Made by a program: the position numbers and the translations under genes. This document shows, piece after piece, positions 13,045 to 27,000 of a stretch of 64,000 nt of DNA. The notes beneath the pieces are model-generated. The model searched no databases, was not told the origin of the DNA, and saw only the letters and a program-made list of their open reading frames with translations. Source of the DNA: Aptenodytes patagonicus. Taxonomy: Eukaryota > Chordata > Aves > Sphenisciformes > Spheniscidae. Location of the stretch: assembly GCF_965638725.1 (NCBI RefSeq), contig NC_134962.1, positions 875,501 to 939,500 of the forward strand, read 5' to 3'. How positions within the stretch are numbered: the stretch's first letter is position 1; each line of letters starts with the position of its first letter.

Positions 13045-16000
13045 ACTGCAGCCAACCAGACACACCTTTTCCTCTCAACCTCCACGTCTCACGAGCAGGC
13101 ATCCCTCAATACTCTTGCTATTTGCAAGCAACACCCAGCTGCCACCTCTCTTGATTTATACGAGGTAACGTCACCACTGACTTGACCGGTTGCCATTTCC
13201 CTTTGTGGCCTGGATCATTCGGATGCCGCTTTTTTCCCCCCCTAATCTGTCTTAAAAAGGATACCCTGTGATGTGGCCCCAGCAGGGATCCCCATGCTTT
13301 GAGGAAACCAACTTTTTAGGAAATCATGAGGCTTACTGAAGCATCTAAATCTGACAGGAGGCCGATGGGGCTGCCTGTATAGGAAGGCAGCGCATGGAGA
13401 ACATGGGCACGGATTCAAGGAGGCTTATAGTAGGAAACTATCTACTTTTCCCAATCCCCGAGGAGTTGTGGGACTTATAATGCTCATTCCTGTTTCAGAT
13501 GCAACACGGGAAAAAGATTTTCTTGACAAAAAGCAACTTGGAAAGGTTGCAGAAACCTGATAAATGTTGGCTTTGTTAAGACCAAGCTTCAAATTTATTT
13601 CAGTTGTATCTGTAAAGGGTGTCATGAATTGACCGTAAAAAATGAAGTTGTAATGAAATGTATAAAGCCAACAGTAAATATCATTTTGAATAAGCAATGC
13701 TTATGCTAGCTGAATAAGCCGAGGGCAGCAGAAACGTGTATATCAAAGGAAAATTTCATCCCACAGGGATGAAAATCTCATCCCTCAGCGGACGCCTTGG
13801 CCAGGCTTCGCGGAAGTTTCCATTGTGCAGGGCCCCGGGAAGATCTTATCTGGGGACTTTGTTCAGGTCTGGTCACCCATGTTCAACAGGGACGGACTCA
13901 GACGGAAACCGGGCAGCAAAGGGCTGCCGAGATGACTGGGAAACCGGAGAGGGGCCAGCACGCTCGGCCTCGCAGAACAAAGACGAGCAGAGATACGATC
14001 ATTCTCCACAAACACAGGAGAGGGGTAAATACTGGGGAGGGAGAGGAGAGGAGAGCTGCTCGGGCTCAGGGACAATGTTGGCACAGGAACAAACACAAAC
14101 CAATACGTTCAGGTTGAAGTTAGGAGAAAGCTGCTACCACCCCAGCGAGTTTTGGGCTAGCTTTCCCATGGGAATACAGAAGGCAGCAAAAATAGTCTTA
14201 GGATGCTCTTCGATACCGCACAAGGTGTCTTCTTGCAGTAACAGCAAAGTGCTCTCACCGAGCAGGAAGGTCCTTCAGCACGTGCTTCCGAGGGCTCAGA
14301 CTCAATGAAGCAACCCCATCACAGAAATGCTGTACGAGCTTTTGTTTTATTTAACACACACTCAACCTGGACTGCATTTGGTGTGCTGATGACAGTCTAG
14401 TCCCAAAACCAGGGAATGAAGTTAGCCCCTCCGAGAATTCTGGAGCAGCAGAGTGAAGTCAGAAACCATCTCCCCCAGAAGATGCATCCCAGCTGCCCGC
14501 TGAGATCGTGACTGCAGTGCTTGATCAGCGGGGAAAAGACACAGAGCAACACTGCAGCCCACCCCCAGGCCCTTCACGGGGTGCCAAGTGCAGAGCCAGG
14601 CAAGCGTGGTCCTTCCCGCAGCTGACCCCCAGGCAGCCGATCCCTCGCCAGCACATCGCGGTGCCCGCATCCCATCACCGGCTCTAGTCCGGCTTTCCCC
14701 ATTTTCTCCCCAAGTGTCTCAGGGTGATTTAGACTTACTGTTTTTATTGCTGACTTTGCTGCTTGCCCTAATGAGCTTTTTCTGCCTGGGACAACCTATC
14801 CGTGTTTCTCCTTTTTTGTTCCCTTTCAAAGACCCTCATCCAAATGCACAAGGCCGAGTGGTCATCATAAATGCCCACAGTGAAGCGTTCAGGAGACTCT
14901 GCTCCGGCCTTGTACGTGCTACAGGAATATCACTGCTGGCAAAAGTCAGCTACTGAGCATCTGCAAAAGTCGATTTCCAAATGGTTTCAGACATGCCACT
15001 GCGTGTGCAATAAACACCCGAGTCGTTGCATATGCACAACCCAACCGCACGCTCAAATAAGATAATCTCGCAGTTAGACGGCAAGAGGCAGACATCTGCG
15101 CTCGTACCTGACACACACGTATTGTACCAACAGCAGCGAGCAGAAGCCGTAAGAAAAGCAGCATATTTTATACACCGCTGTAGATATTTCTTCTTGCTGT
15201 GCGAGTTTTTCTTATTCAGCCATATCCTTTGCCTCCCTCTCCCACACCTATATTTCATTCTCCCCTTGCAGCAGTGATTTAGACATCACTTACCAGGAGG
15301 CTGAATTCAGTTCTGCAGCGACAAGGGAATACATATTAAAATGAAGCATTGCAAGAAATGCTAGAAGAGATTAACACAACACAAATGCCGGAAAGTGGAA
15401 GGGCTTACGGAAAGACTAACACCCGCAGAGGAAAGACGCTCCGGAGCAGCCTCTGGCATTCTGAACTGCCCCGAGCTTGCGGCTCAGAAAGATGGGAGGT
15501 TAAACAACAACAGGAACTTTAGAAGAGTAATATTAAAGTAAATAAATATTATAATTTATTAAATATTATTAAATTCACTGAATTTTTTTCTCTAATAGAA
15601 AAATAGAAATAGTTCTAATAGAACCATAGAAGCCTAGGGAAAACTTAGGAGAATTGCATACATCTCAAACTAAAATGTTGAGCAACGTTAAAGAACAACA
15701 ACAACAACAACAAAAAATCAGAATTTTTCCACCACAGTTTGAAGAACACCACCACATTTTTATGACAAATGGTGGTTTTGAGACATCCAGAAGTTTGCAG
15801 GCTACAGGAACACAAAATTTCTTCATTGTTATGTGGCGAATAAAAAAAAAAAAACAAAACCAAGAGTAACCTCAGCCTGTAAAACTTCTTTAATGGGCAA
15901 ACAGTAACTCCTTATTAGGAATACACATAAACTGAATCCTGTCTCTCGAGGTGAAAAACCTAAATCTGGTAGCATGAATTACACCCTGGGATGCAGCTGC

Positions 16001-16320
16001 CTTGTACAAATATTCAGCCTGTTCTCTTGCAGGGACACTTTCTAGAAGTAAGTGACTGCTTCCAAATGGATGCTTTGAACATGAATGAAACTGCTCAGTT
16101 CAAATGTTGATGGAAAGTAACTTCCCTGATGTCAACAAAAAGAAGCCAGCACAAGAGAAACGAGAAAGCATTCAGGTAGGAAAATGACACAGCAAACCTC
16201 AAACTAAATTAGGCTGCTAGAACAAAAACTGGAAAAGGAAGGGGAAAAAATGAAATAAGTTTTAAACACTGACTGCACCTGGGCTGTGAGCTTCCACCCT
16301 GGTTTCTGAATAGCTGAAGT
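13045..16320. other. Intergenic sequence upstream of the BPIFB promoter
   Basis: No exon, RNA gene or mobile element was recognised. It contains an (AAC)n repeat and an AT-rich patch around 15531-15600. Confidence 0.5.
15694..15713. repeat. (AAC)n microsatellite
   Basis: Six AAC units followed by an A run, intergenic. Confidence 0.9.
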
Positions 16321-17530
16321 TATAGAATCACAGAATGGTTTGGGTTGGCAGGGACCTCTAAAGGTCACCTAGTCCAACCCCCCTGCCATGAGCAGGGACA
16401 TCTTCAACTAGATCAGGTTGCTCAGAGCCCCGTCCAACCTGACCTGGAATGTTTCCAGGGATGGGGCATCCACCACCTCTCTGGGCAACCTGGGCCAGTG
16501 TTTCACCACCCTCAGCGTAAAACATTTCTTCCTTATCTCTAGTCTATATCTACCCCCCTTTAGTTTAAAACCATTACCCCTTGTCCTATCGCAACAGACC
16601 CTACTAAAAAGTTTGTCCCCATCTTTCTTATAAGCCCCCTTTAAGTATTGAAAGGCTGCAAGAAGGTCTCCCCGAAGCCTTCTCCTCTCCAGGCTGAACA
16701 ACCCCAACTCTCTCAGCCTTTCTTCATAGCAGAGGTGTTCCATCCCCCTGATCATTTTCGTGGCCCTCCTCTGGACTTGCTCCAAGAGGTCCGTGTCTTT
16801 CTTATGCTGAGGACCCCAGAGCTGGACGCAGTGCTCCAGGTGGGATCTCACCAGAGCAGAGCAGAGGGGCAGAATCCCCTCCCCCAACCTGCTGGCCACG
16901 CTGCTTTGGATGCAGCCCAGGATACGATTGGCCTTCTGGGCTGCGAGCGCACATTGCCGGCTCATGTCCAGCTTTTCATCCACCAGTACCCCAAGTCCTT
17001 CTCGGCAGGGCTGCCCTCAATCCCTTCATCCCCCAGCCTGGATTGATACCGGGGGTTGCCCTGACCCAGGTGCAGGACCTTGCACTTGGCCTTGTTAAAC
17101 CTCATGAGGTTCACACAGGCCCACTTCTCCAGCTTGTCCAGGTCCGTCTGGATGGCATCCCATCCCTCTGGCGTGTTGACCGCACCACTCAGCTCAGTGT
17201 CATCTGCAAACTTGCTGAGGGTGCACTCCATCCCACTGTCTGTGTCATTGATGAAGATATTAAACAGTACCGGTCCCAATACGCACCCCTGCGGGACGCC
17301 ACTCATCACCAATCTCCATCTGGACATTGAGCTGTTGACCACTACCCTCTGGACATGACTATCTGACCAATTCCTCACCCACCGGACAGTCCACCCATCA
17401 AATCCATACCTCTTCCAGCTTAGAGAGAAGGATGTTGTGGGGGACTGTGTCAAAGGCCTTACAGAGGTCCAGATAGACGACATCCATGGCTCTTCTTTTG
17501 TCCACTGATGTAGTCACTCCATCAAGTTCA
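16321..17530 (-). mobile_element. CR1 LINE, 5'-truncated (about 1.2 kb)
   Basis: The minus strand encodes the 3' half of a CR1 reverse transcriptase: [19 protein letters not shown], then the catalytic FADD box in [14 protein letters not shown], then [17 protein letters not shown] and [15 protein letters not shown]. The element ends at 16321 with the CR1 3' tail (ATTCTGTGATTCTATA on the minus strand). Reading frames change at least twice, so it is dead. Recognisable sequence fades above about 17530, the usual 5' truncation of CR1. Confidence 0.93.
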
Positions 17531-20500
17531 GCTTTATGAACTGTTTTCCCCACCTGGCACTTTACTAAGGAATACGGCAACAATGGCAATACAGTCGGAT
17601 TTGCACTGCAGTAGGTCTGACACTTTGGCCAGTGTGTTGGTCAGTGGCAATTCAGTCCAGAGACTGGAAAACAAATGCACGGAAAAGTGTCATTTGATGC
17701 TGTAGTCACTCTGCCTCATCGCACGCAGCCTTGCTCAGGGAAGATTTTTTTCTACTCCTGTTTATGAAATTGCTCAGGGAAGTGGAAGGAGGGAACCTCT
17801 CTCTGAACTCCCCAATCCAGTGTAACACACTGAATTATGCTAACCAGAAACGCTGTGTTAGTGAAGTATCTGTCTTTGTAAAGTTACCTGTGCTCTTGCT
17901 TGGTTTGGGATGGATGGATCCTCCCAGAGCCAGACTCAAAAGCCGATTTCTAGCAACAGGATTTGTCAAAACATGAACTAAAATCTCCTAGAAAGGAGCC
18001 GGAGGGTTTTAGTAAGAACTGAAGGAATCAAACCCTCCTCAAGTTTTGGGACTGGACTTTAGCCCAGGATTGTCAGAAACCCACAATCCCCACAGCCAGA
18101 TTTACAGTTGGTTTAGCAGCTTCCATTGTCAGCAGTCCACAAGGGCAGAGCAGCTTAATTAATACCAATCGCTCTGTATAACAACAGCGAGCCTTGCCAA
18201 ATTGATCCCAGGCTCGCACTGACCCAGGACTCCTGCTTAGCGCACGTACCAGGGACTTGTGGCACGTTGTGCGTGGGCAGACGTCAAAAGCATCCTTTCC
18301 AGATTTACTTGTGTCTGATCGCTCACCCATGCAGTTTCCTACATAGGGAACTTGAGAAACAGAAACATGATCTCAGGGAAGGGCCACGCAGAGAGCACAG
18401 ACAGGAAAAACAGGGAGAACACCACGAGACTCACGGGCAGCAGCTCTAAGGAGCTGCCTGTCAAAAGGAGTGAGAACAGCAGCATTGATTTCTGGATGCA
18501 TCCGCAATGCCGAGCATAAACAGCAAGGCAGAGTAAAATCGCTGACATGAGATAACAGCAAATCAATGTCTCCGGGAATTTTATAGACAGGGAACTTTCT
18601 GCTTCCGAGATGTGAACTGAAGTAGAATGAGCATAATGTTATCAGCCACAAAAAAGGGACAACCTTCATTAGCCAGATGCAACGTGACATGTTGCAGTGC
18701 AAAAACAGAGGCATTTTTGCAGATGTGTCTTCAGGCCTTACCAAGCCATCAGAGCTCCACAACGCAATGCTGAAAGCAGCACTGGCCAAAAGACTTGCAG
18801 GGGGGAACCAAGCCTCACCAGGCAGGAAAGTCTAGGAAGCCCTGCAAATCCCTCCCCAGCTGCTTCGGGCAGGCGTTGGTTTCACCGAGTTTTGCAATAT
18901 TTTGTCAATGTCTGTCTGTCATCAGCCTGCAGAGACCGAGTTGAAGTGCTGCGCTGAGCATCTTTCTGGGTGGACATCTTGCATCTTGACTTTTTCAGGT
19001 CTGGCACATTCCAGGTTTCCCCAGGGCATCCTTTTTCACCTGGCCCCACGCAAGGCAAGCTTGGCCGCTTGCCACAAACCACCTGATGTTCAAAGGCCTG
19101 GTCAGGTCAGCAGAAAAGGCTGTAACCTTCCCGCGGGACCGCCAGGAGCCCCCAGCAAAAGGCCACAGGGCTCGCACAGGCTCACTGCCCCACGTTTGGG
19201 GCGCGTGGCCAGAAGAACCCCCGGGTGTCTGCAGGCAGCCGATCCGCACTGGCATCCCTGCATGCGTGCTGCCTGGCGCACGTCCCAGCAGGGACAGGGC
19301 AGCATGGATTTCTCAGTGATGCAACGTGCACCTTAAAGTCAAATCTAGTCCTATATTTTAAACAAATGAATCCCTTTCCTGCCTTCTTCCCATCACTTCC
19401 AATCACTTGCACTGCGAGCGCTGTGAACGCCTCAATTCCTCCTCACTCTTCATTCTTCCAATTTATTTTTTGCCTTCCTTCCAGCCTGGAAAATGGATTT
19501 CTGTCCATTTCATTGTCTCAGAAAGTGTCGGCACCGTGGTGCCAACAGAGACTTTTTAAATAAAGACAGCTATTTCCATTTGACTGAAGGAGAGCAACAC
19601 AGACTCAAAGCCATGTTTCTGTCTCGCCTCAGGTTTGGGGAAGCTTTACTTTACAAAAAGAAAAGCAATATTGAGTGAAACTGTCCTTGATCGTCTCTAT
19701 CAATCCCTGGGAAGAATTAGCAGCAGCCTTATATTACACACACACACACACACATCTTCTGTAAGTGAAGATTTTTGGCTTTCTGTCTTATTCTCAGCTT
19801 TTAATAGAGACTTGACATGGTCTCTTTGGACACATCATCAGCACAGGCGGCAGAATTAGTGCCGTGCTTTGTCCAGACATTCCTCTGGGGATAAATTACA
19901 GCCCCTACAACTAGTCAGGGGTTTGGAGTCAGCATTATGTAAATAAATGCTTATTTCTAGGAAGATACCAACTGCTGTAAAGAAACTGCAGCTGAAACTA
20001 GACAGCGAGTTCATGTTAAACAAACCTTGCTAAATGAGTTAATTATCCTGACGAGTAGGACTGAGGTCTAACTCACACATATGCTATTTCCCTTCCATGG
20101 TCAGTCCAGTGTCGGTTGGTACGTGGATCCAGGGCAGAAGCCTCAAAACACCAGTGCGATGCTGAAAGGAGGAGACAAAGAGGCATTAGAGGAGATAAAA
20201 CCCGGAGCAGGCTGGAGAGGGTGAAGAATACGGTCACGCCGGCAGGGCAGGCAGCTGTCCTGCCTCTGACCCTGTGTGGCTCAGCATCCCAATTCAGGCT
20301 TACAACTGGTGTGGATAATTTTGAGTACCCATCCCCTGTCCAGCTCCTATGCACTGGGGAGACATTACAGATCTCATACGCATCTTCCCTCGGTTCCCCT
20401 GCTTCCAAACTGAAGAGCAATTTAGATGCAAAAAATGGGTGAGGACCTCGGCTCTCAGAGAGGGAAACAAGTGAACGGGGGCGAGAAACAGCCACGTTTC

Positions 20501-20689
20501 CTCACCCCATGATGCAGGCAGTGCGAGGAGCCTGGAGCTAACCCAGGACCGGGGCCCACGCTGCCCAGACCTTGTACCGACACGGAAGCAAGCCGCCCTC
20601 GCACTGGAGAGGTCTTCCCAGAGGCTGGTGAAATACACCCATGCACCACACGGAGCAAGAGCACAAGGGAGAAGCCCCCGGGGACACGC
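17531..20689. other. Intergenic sequence between CR1 and the CpG island
   Basis: Only an (AC)9 repeat stands out. No coding exon could be supported on either strand. Confidence 0.5.
19736..19753. repeat. (AC)9 microsatellite
   Basis: Nine AC dinucleotides, intergenic. Confidence 0.95.
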
Positions 20690-20880
20690 CGGGAGCAGGA
20701 AGAAGGAAAGCGGCCCGACGCACACCCAGAGCGGAGCTGAGGCGGCCGGAGCGGTCAGGGCCGGCGCCGCGGAGCTGGCGGGGGGAGGCTCGAACCGGCG
20801 GCTCCGCGAGCGGCGGGCGGCTCAGTGCGGCTCCGCTCCGGCCCGGGGCGCTGCGGGGTGCGGCGCAGCTTGGGTTGTAC

Positions 20881-20893
20881 CGCCCCCTGCTGG
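20881..20893 (-). promoter_or_regulatory. CTCF-like motif
   Basis: CGCCCCCTGCTGG on the plus strand reads CCAGCAGGGGGCG on the minus strand. This is the consensus core of the CTCF motif, which is conserved across vertebrates. Its position in an unmethylated-looking CpG island makes occupancy plausible. A single 13-bp match can occur by chance. Confidence 0.5.
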
Positions 20894-20946
20894 CGGCGTG
20901 CGGCGGCGCACCCTGCAGCCGCGGCGGCTCCGCGGGGCAGGGACTG

Positions 20947-20986
20947 CCCGGGGGCTGGGACCCCCACCCCGGGGGCTGGGACCCCC
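20947..20986. repeat. Tandem GC-rich 19-bp duplication
   Basis: CCCGGGGGCTGGGACCCCC occurs at 20947-20965 and again at 20968-20986. Each copy can fold as a GGGGG/CCCCC hairpin, and the G runs could also form a quadruplex. It is located at the downstream edge of the CpG island. Confidence 0.8.
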
Positions 20987-21000
20987 CCGCCTCCCCCCAA

Positions 21001-24000
21001 CCTGTGAACAATGCTTCTCCCAAGGATCAGAAAGGGCGTATGGGATCAGTGCAGAGCAGCGGCAGAAGAGTTTTGCTGAGGCCTGATGCCATTTAACGCA
21101 TGGCTGAAGCGCTGGTGTTTATTAGAACTGAATGTAAAAGGGGTGGGAATGTTATGCAGAAAATTATTTGAAAGACACGCACGGGACAACACCCTTCTAA
21201 AACTCTGAAAAACAATTTGATGCAGTATCTGACACATTGCAAAGAACTAAGTGTCAACCTAGAAAACAAATATAGCACAGTGGAGCGAGTCACACACCAG
21301 GCCCCAGTATTTCACACTATAGAGTGAAGTTAAGAAAAAAAAAATTTGGTTCAAGGCCAATTTCACCCACTCACACAGTAAAAAACAAGACTTTGTTAAT
21401 GTTGGAACAGCACAGATTAATCCATTAACAACATCCACTAACAAGCTCCACAGCCAGAGCTCCTCACGTACACAATGGCAATATACTCACCTACGCAGGC
21501 ACGCCAAAGGTACCCCGCCATCTGCGAGCGAGCGGCCCCACGGCACTGCGGGAAAGCACACTACGTTACTCAGCTGCATAGCAGCAAAAAAGGTGTCATG
21601 GTTAAAAACTTGCTGCCATCTAATTAAAACCTAACTAAGGTTCCACAGTTGCTTTTAACATTCTATCATTTAGCAAGAGAGACCCTTCGTAAACATTTGG
21701 GGGCACAGATGCTTACAACTGGAATGTGTGTGTGAAATTACCGGGTGCTCTGCTGAGACGTTTCAGCTGGATCACCACAGATAACGAAATGGCTGAACCA
21801 CAGCACGCAGCCGTTAATATTGTCTCTGAAATGAAGAACTGGATTCTTCAAGGCATCGCCAGGCTCTGGTAATTTCCAGCAGCCTCTCCTGACTGCAGAT
21901 GCTCAGACCATAAATAATCACTACACATTTTTGCTGCCACTGATATTTTATTGCCTGAGGCAACCACTCGCTGGTCTGCCTCCGAGATAAGGCCAGGCAA
22001 GCTTCAGAGAGTTTGGGTACTTTGAGTGGAATCTTCTCAACATCAAAGTCCCAGTAGGGTTTTTAGTGAGACTTTAGAAACCAAGTTAAGGATTTTTAAT
22101 GTGCCATACACCAACTAGCATCAAAGCAACAGCCGTCTGCAGGGAACTGCTGTTTAACAAAGTCACTGATAGCATGGAAATAGAGCTGAACTAAACAGCT
22201 TTATCACTAGTATTTTGAGGAACTTTTATGTACAGGAGATGAGCACTCTGGAGGTTTATTTGGAGCAGGGAGTCTGAATAAAAAAAATGACTTCCCTATT
22301 TGCCATATAAAATTACTCAGATGAAAATGAGGTCTTGAGATTCTTTGAGCTTGTGCCGCGCAGCTCAGAATAAATATTCTCATTGAATTATGATACTTTG
22401 CAGCCCTCACATAGAATCAAGGTCATCTCTAGCAGTTAGCAAGAGAGCTCTGCTCCCTGATCTTTCCTATTTCAGCATACAATTCTTTTTTCTTTTTCAG
22501 CAGAAGTTATTGCTAAGCAGGGGCTATCTGGGCTGTCAGGAGAGGGACCACATTTAATATGACCATAGGCATCAGCAATATTGCTGGATGGGAAACAGAG
22601 CCGTGCTGTTCAGACTCGGACTCTGATAAGACCAGCGACTTGTAAATCATTTTCTCCTGTTGTTCATTTCTTCCCAGGAACCACAAGCATCCTGTCACTC
22701 ACACCGAATTCTCTGCGTGCCTGCAACACCGCGCCCTTCAGAACCGGCGGTGAAGAGGCTTGTGATCAAATACCCTGAACTTCAGGGTCACAGCGCTGCC
22801 TTCGCTAAATCACGCCAGCAGCAAGGGCAGCGCCTGTACTGCAGCTGCAACAAAGAGCATCTGTTTTGTCAACCAAAATGCAATTCAGCATGGAGGAATC
22901 CAGGCGCTGCTGTTGCATTGTTAGCTTTATCGCTCTCAGCAACACAAGCTGCTTTTCTGGAAGCTGGAGCAACCATACGTTTTCCGCCAGTTACCTCTAT
23001 TTTATAGAGAATAATTAAGATATGCAAGGGCAAAGAAATGCCGCTGTGGCAGAGCAGGATATGTGGCTCCCTTCTACAGCACTCCACACCCAAAATGAAT
23101 GTGAAATGCCTGCTGCCTCACACAGGTGATGGGACATTTAAAGATATAACACACAGAAAACAAAATCACAGCGGTTGTCTGTCTTGCCTGCGATACGGTA
23201 ACGGCTTCAGATCCAGACGATTCTCTCACTTGTTTTCACCAAGCTGTTATGCAAGGAGCAGATATTTTGAGACTTAATTTTCTAAAGAGAAAAAGCAGGA
23301 TCCTGATTAGATGCCTGTGCCTTGTCAAAGAAAACGCGTACCCAGTCCTACATTGCAACACTGTCTTCCTACCCCTTCCCTTCCCTTTTTTTTATTTCCC
23401 TTTTTTATTCTTTAAAATAACAGCTTCTAGCATCTTTTCAGATCAGCTGGCAACATGCCTACAGATGCCATGGCCCCATTGCTGAATATTTTGCTGATGA
23501 CATTTGTGCAAGCAGCGAGCCTAAATTGAAATGCTTTGGACAGCTTTTCATAAACCATTCTGCTTGGACAAAAGCAGCTATCTGCCGTAAGCCAAGACCT
23601 GGGCAGAAGCAGGTTTCCCGGTTGCCACACAGCTGAAAAATCAAGCATTATTAACTTAATGCCAGCCCTGGGTGCCTCCACTAGCTATCAAGGCCACCTT
23701 CAGCTTTACCAACACGCAGTGACTTGTAAAAGGCCGAGCTGAAACAGTATTTCATGGCTTGAATTGCTTCAAATCCCCAGGGAACAAGTGTCAGGACTTT
23801 CAATAGTGTGCTGGTTTTGGCTGGGATAGAGTTAATTTTCTTCACAGTAGCTGGTATGGGGCATGTTTTGGATTTGTGCTGAAAACAGCGTTGATAACAC
23901 GGGGATGTTTTCGTTACTGCTGAGCAGTGCTGACACAGAGTCAAGGCCTTTTCTGCCTCTCACACCACCCCAGGGGACCTCTTCCAGTATCAGAGCACAA

Positions 24001-27000
24001 ACAGTTGTTATTTCTCTTTCAAAGCTTTGATTCCTAAAACCTTTCTTACATTCAGCTTGACATCAGAACACCCATCTCATTCACTCAGACTGTCACAGGA
24101 GAATTGTGTGCTGCTATTAGAAATAGCCCTGAGGTGAATTAAGAACAGCCTGTAATGATGTTCCACTACAGCAACTTTATTTCTACCAAACCAAATAAAA
24201 GAGCAGTATTTTATCTGATGTGCCTTGGCTCAGCAGAGAGCGGCAGCTGCTCCCCATATGATTTATTGAATGGATGTTTTCTAAATAGCCAAAGTCGGGC
24301 TCTGAAGCCAGTCACAAAATCTCCTATTCATAACAGCCCAGCGCAGAGGTAGGGAGAGAGAAATTCAGATTCTGGATAGTGGCAAGTTTGGGCATGAAAC
24401 ATTTTATTTGCAATATTTTCCCCCCTATAAACAGAATGCACATGCAAGAAGCTGTATAACAAAATCTATAAATATTGATGCTCAACAGCTGGCAGCAATG
24501 ATACAGGGCACAAACAAGCCTCTTGTTACACAAATGCAGAAGCAATCCAGTCCCTTTCAGTCCAGCAAGAAGTCAAGGGAACACTGGGTGTTCAAAGGCA
24601 CGTAGAGTGCCTCCAGGAGCGTGGTGGATGGGGCCTAAGGAAAGGGTGGAGGGTGGCAAGGAAAGACGGACCTTGCTACGTTTTTGGAAGTGGCACAGGC
24701 AGCACCTCCCAGCACCGCAGTCACACTGGGGTACGATACCATCACATACCCGGTGCGCTGGATTGCTGCACAGTTGCCCCAGAACAGCCAGCCCCCGGCA
24801 CTGTGGCGAGATAAGCAGAGACAGAAGTAAAATAAAGAAAAAGAAATCACATAAGCACAAGATCTCCAGCAAACAGGACTGTGACATAAGCAGCTAAAGC
24901 AGGGATTTTTGGCTTTTGGAGAACTGGCAGGAGGAAATGTATTTTCACATTGGCGATTCAAATAAGGGATATTCTGCCAAAGGACATTTCTGAAGCCAAG
25001 AAGTTAATTAGATTCAAAAGATGTCTGGACATTTACACAGGCACTGAGGACACAGGGAAGCATCGCAGTGACCGGTAACACATTTCAAGGTTATTACACT
25101 TTGGAGGGCTCCAGCTCCTACTCCCAGAGACTCTCCGAGACCAAAACCACGAGGGGAGGCAGACGGGTGGTTTCACACGTGCTGCAGAGCCCTGGTACCT
25201 CCCTCTGAAGGGCCTGAAAGCAATAGCTGTCAGCAAGAAGTGACAGTCCCGAATGGACAGAGATGATCCGTTCTGGGTAATTATTTTAATGCCAGAGCAA
25301 AGGGAAGAGCTGACGAGGGCAGAGTGAAATCCTGACAAGGCAGCAAGTGCCCGGCATAGCAGCGCTGGGATTTCTGCCCCAAGACATGAAAAGTGCCCAA
25401 ATATTTATAGCCCAAGGAATGCCAAGCACCTGATTCCACACAATGGCTGAATGTTTGCTCCGGGAGTGGAAACGCCAACCCTGAACTGCTGGGGATAAGG
25501 GAGCGAGGGCCCTGCTGGACTGCGCTGAAAAAGACACCGGCTCCAAGAATTACCATGTGTGGAACTGCTGATTAAACATAACCAGGCTGAGAGGAAAGCT
25601 CAAACGGCATTGTTTTGTTGGCTTGTAGTTAGCACGTTAGCCCTGTCTCTAAGGAAACACCAGCAAAGCCTTAAGGAAAAAATAGCTTGAAACGTTCACA
25701 AAATGCTCACAAAGGCTTGTCCTGATGCCAGTTCGAGTCCCTCTGTGGAGATTCCCAAACCAAAGAGACCTTTGATGCCAGCGGGGCACACGTTCACCGC
25801 AATATTCCACTCCATGGCTATTAAAAAAAAAAATTTCTCTCTGACACTTTGTCCTCAACTAATACACACTTAAAGAAATAAATAAGCACCTGGCCTTGCC
25901 ATTGAAGAGTGGCACAAACATTTCCACAAGCAGATTACTGACCAGAAGTACAGAAGCCAAGTTATAAACAGGTTAGTAATTCAATAAACAAAACAGTAAA
26001 GCATTTCAAAACAGACCATACAAACCTCATTTTACCTGCCGTCCTACAAATGTAGTCGAATATCTGTTTATGAGTATAACTACCTATTTCCTATGCCATT
26101 CACCAAAAAGAATCAAGATAAAAAGAGGGCGTATTTTAGCTGTAAAGTATTTATTCATTCAATTTACATTTGAATCAATTATCCAGGCAAAGCACAAACA
26201 CTGCCAACGTGATTTAGGTGACTGAACACACATCATAAATAGCGTAGCATTCAAGTCATATTATCCGTATCTGCAATTTCTGGATAGCTTCACAAGCGGG
26301 AAGAATATCCTGACTCACAGTGTGCCTTTATTTCTGAGTAGCAGTGTGCTTTGCCGCAGTTAGGAACAGAGCCTCTGAAATCTCTCATTCAAAGAAAACC
26401 CTTAGTTTTACATTCAGCCCAGTGAACTAGGGATAAACTCCTGGAAGGCTGGGTCAAGCACGCCAGCTAGGACCAGTGCTGAGCACGAGCTGAAGAGCCG
26501 TACGAGAGCAGGGCAGGGACCGCCCAGGCTGAGCTGGAATATTGCCTTCCCACTGAGCAAGCCACGAAGCCATCCTTGCTGATCACTCTTGGAGCAGATT
26601 CAGACCGGCAGAGCTCCTTGCTCGTCCTGTGCCCAGAGGAAAAGGCAAACGGCATGACTGCCTCTTGCAAGTTTTGACAAGGATGGATGTTTTCTGCAGA
26701 AACCTTGCCCACGATGCTTGGCAGCAGCAAGGACACTGGTTGAAGTACTCACCACCTTCCCCCTTGCACTCACTCCCCACACCTACAGCCCGGCTGCACG
26801 AGGCTCCTCACGGGCACGCAGTGATCAAACCTGCAGGCAGCAGCTTCGCATCACTGAACTCCTGTTTGGCAGGAAAGTCAGAGACCAGCCTCTTGGAAGG
26901 ACCTACCCTGTGTTTGTAGAAAGTTGATCTCCTCTACTTTTTGAAAGATGGGAGGTTTTGCAGCTCTTTCCTGTCCACAGAAAAGGAAAAGAGGTGTGGA

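Larger units (their letters stand above)
20690..21000. promoter_or_regulatory. GC-rich CpG island, intergenic
   Basis: About 300 bp is very GC-rich and CpG-dense (runs such as GGCGCCGCGGAGC and CGCGAGCGGCGGGCGG), in sharp contrast to the AT-rich flanks. It contains a CTCF-like site and a duplicated GC-rich block. It lies about 8 kb from both the BPIFB promoter (13.0 kb) and the end of the BPIFB2-like exons. It could be a promoter of an unseen transcript, an insulator, or an orphan island; no exon could be attached to it. Confidence 0.7.

Noticed and set aside
16418-17358. Plus-strand open frames over the CR1 element
   Set aside because: They are antisense shadows of the CR1 reverse transcriptase; the same is true at 38.5-40.9 kb.
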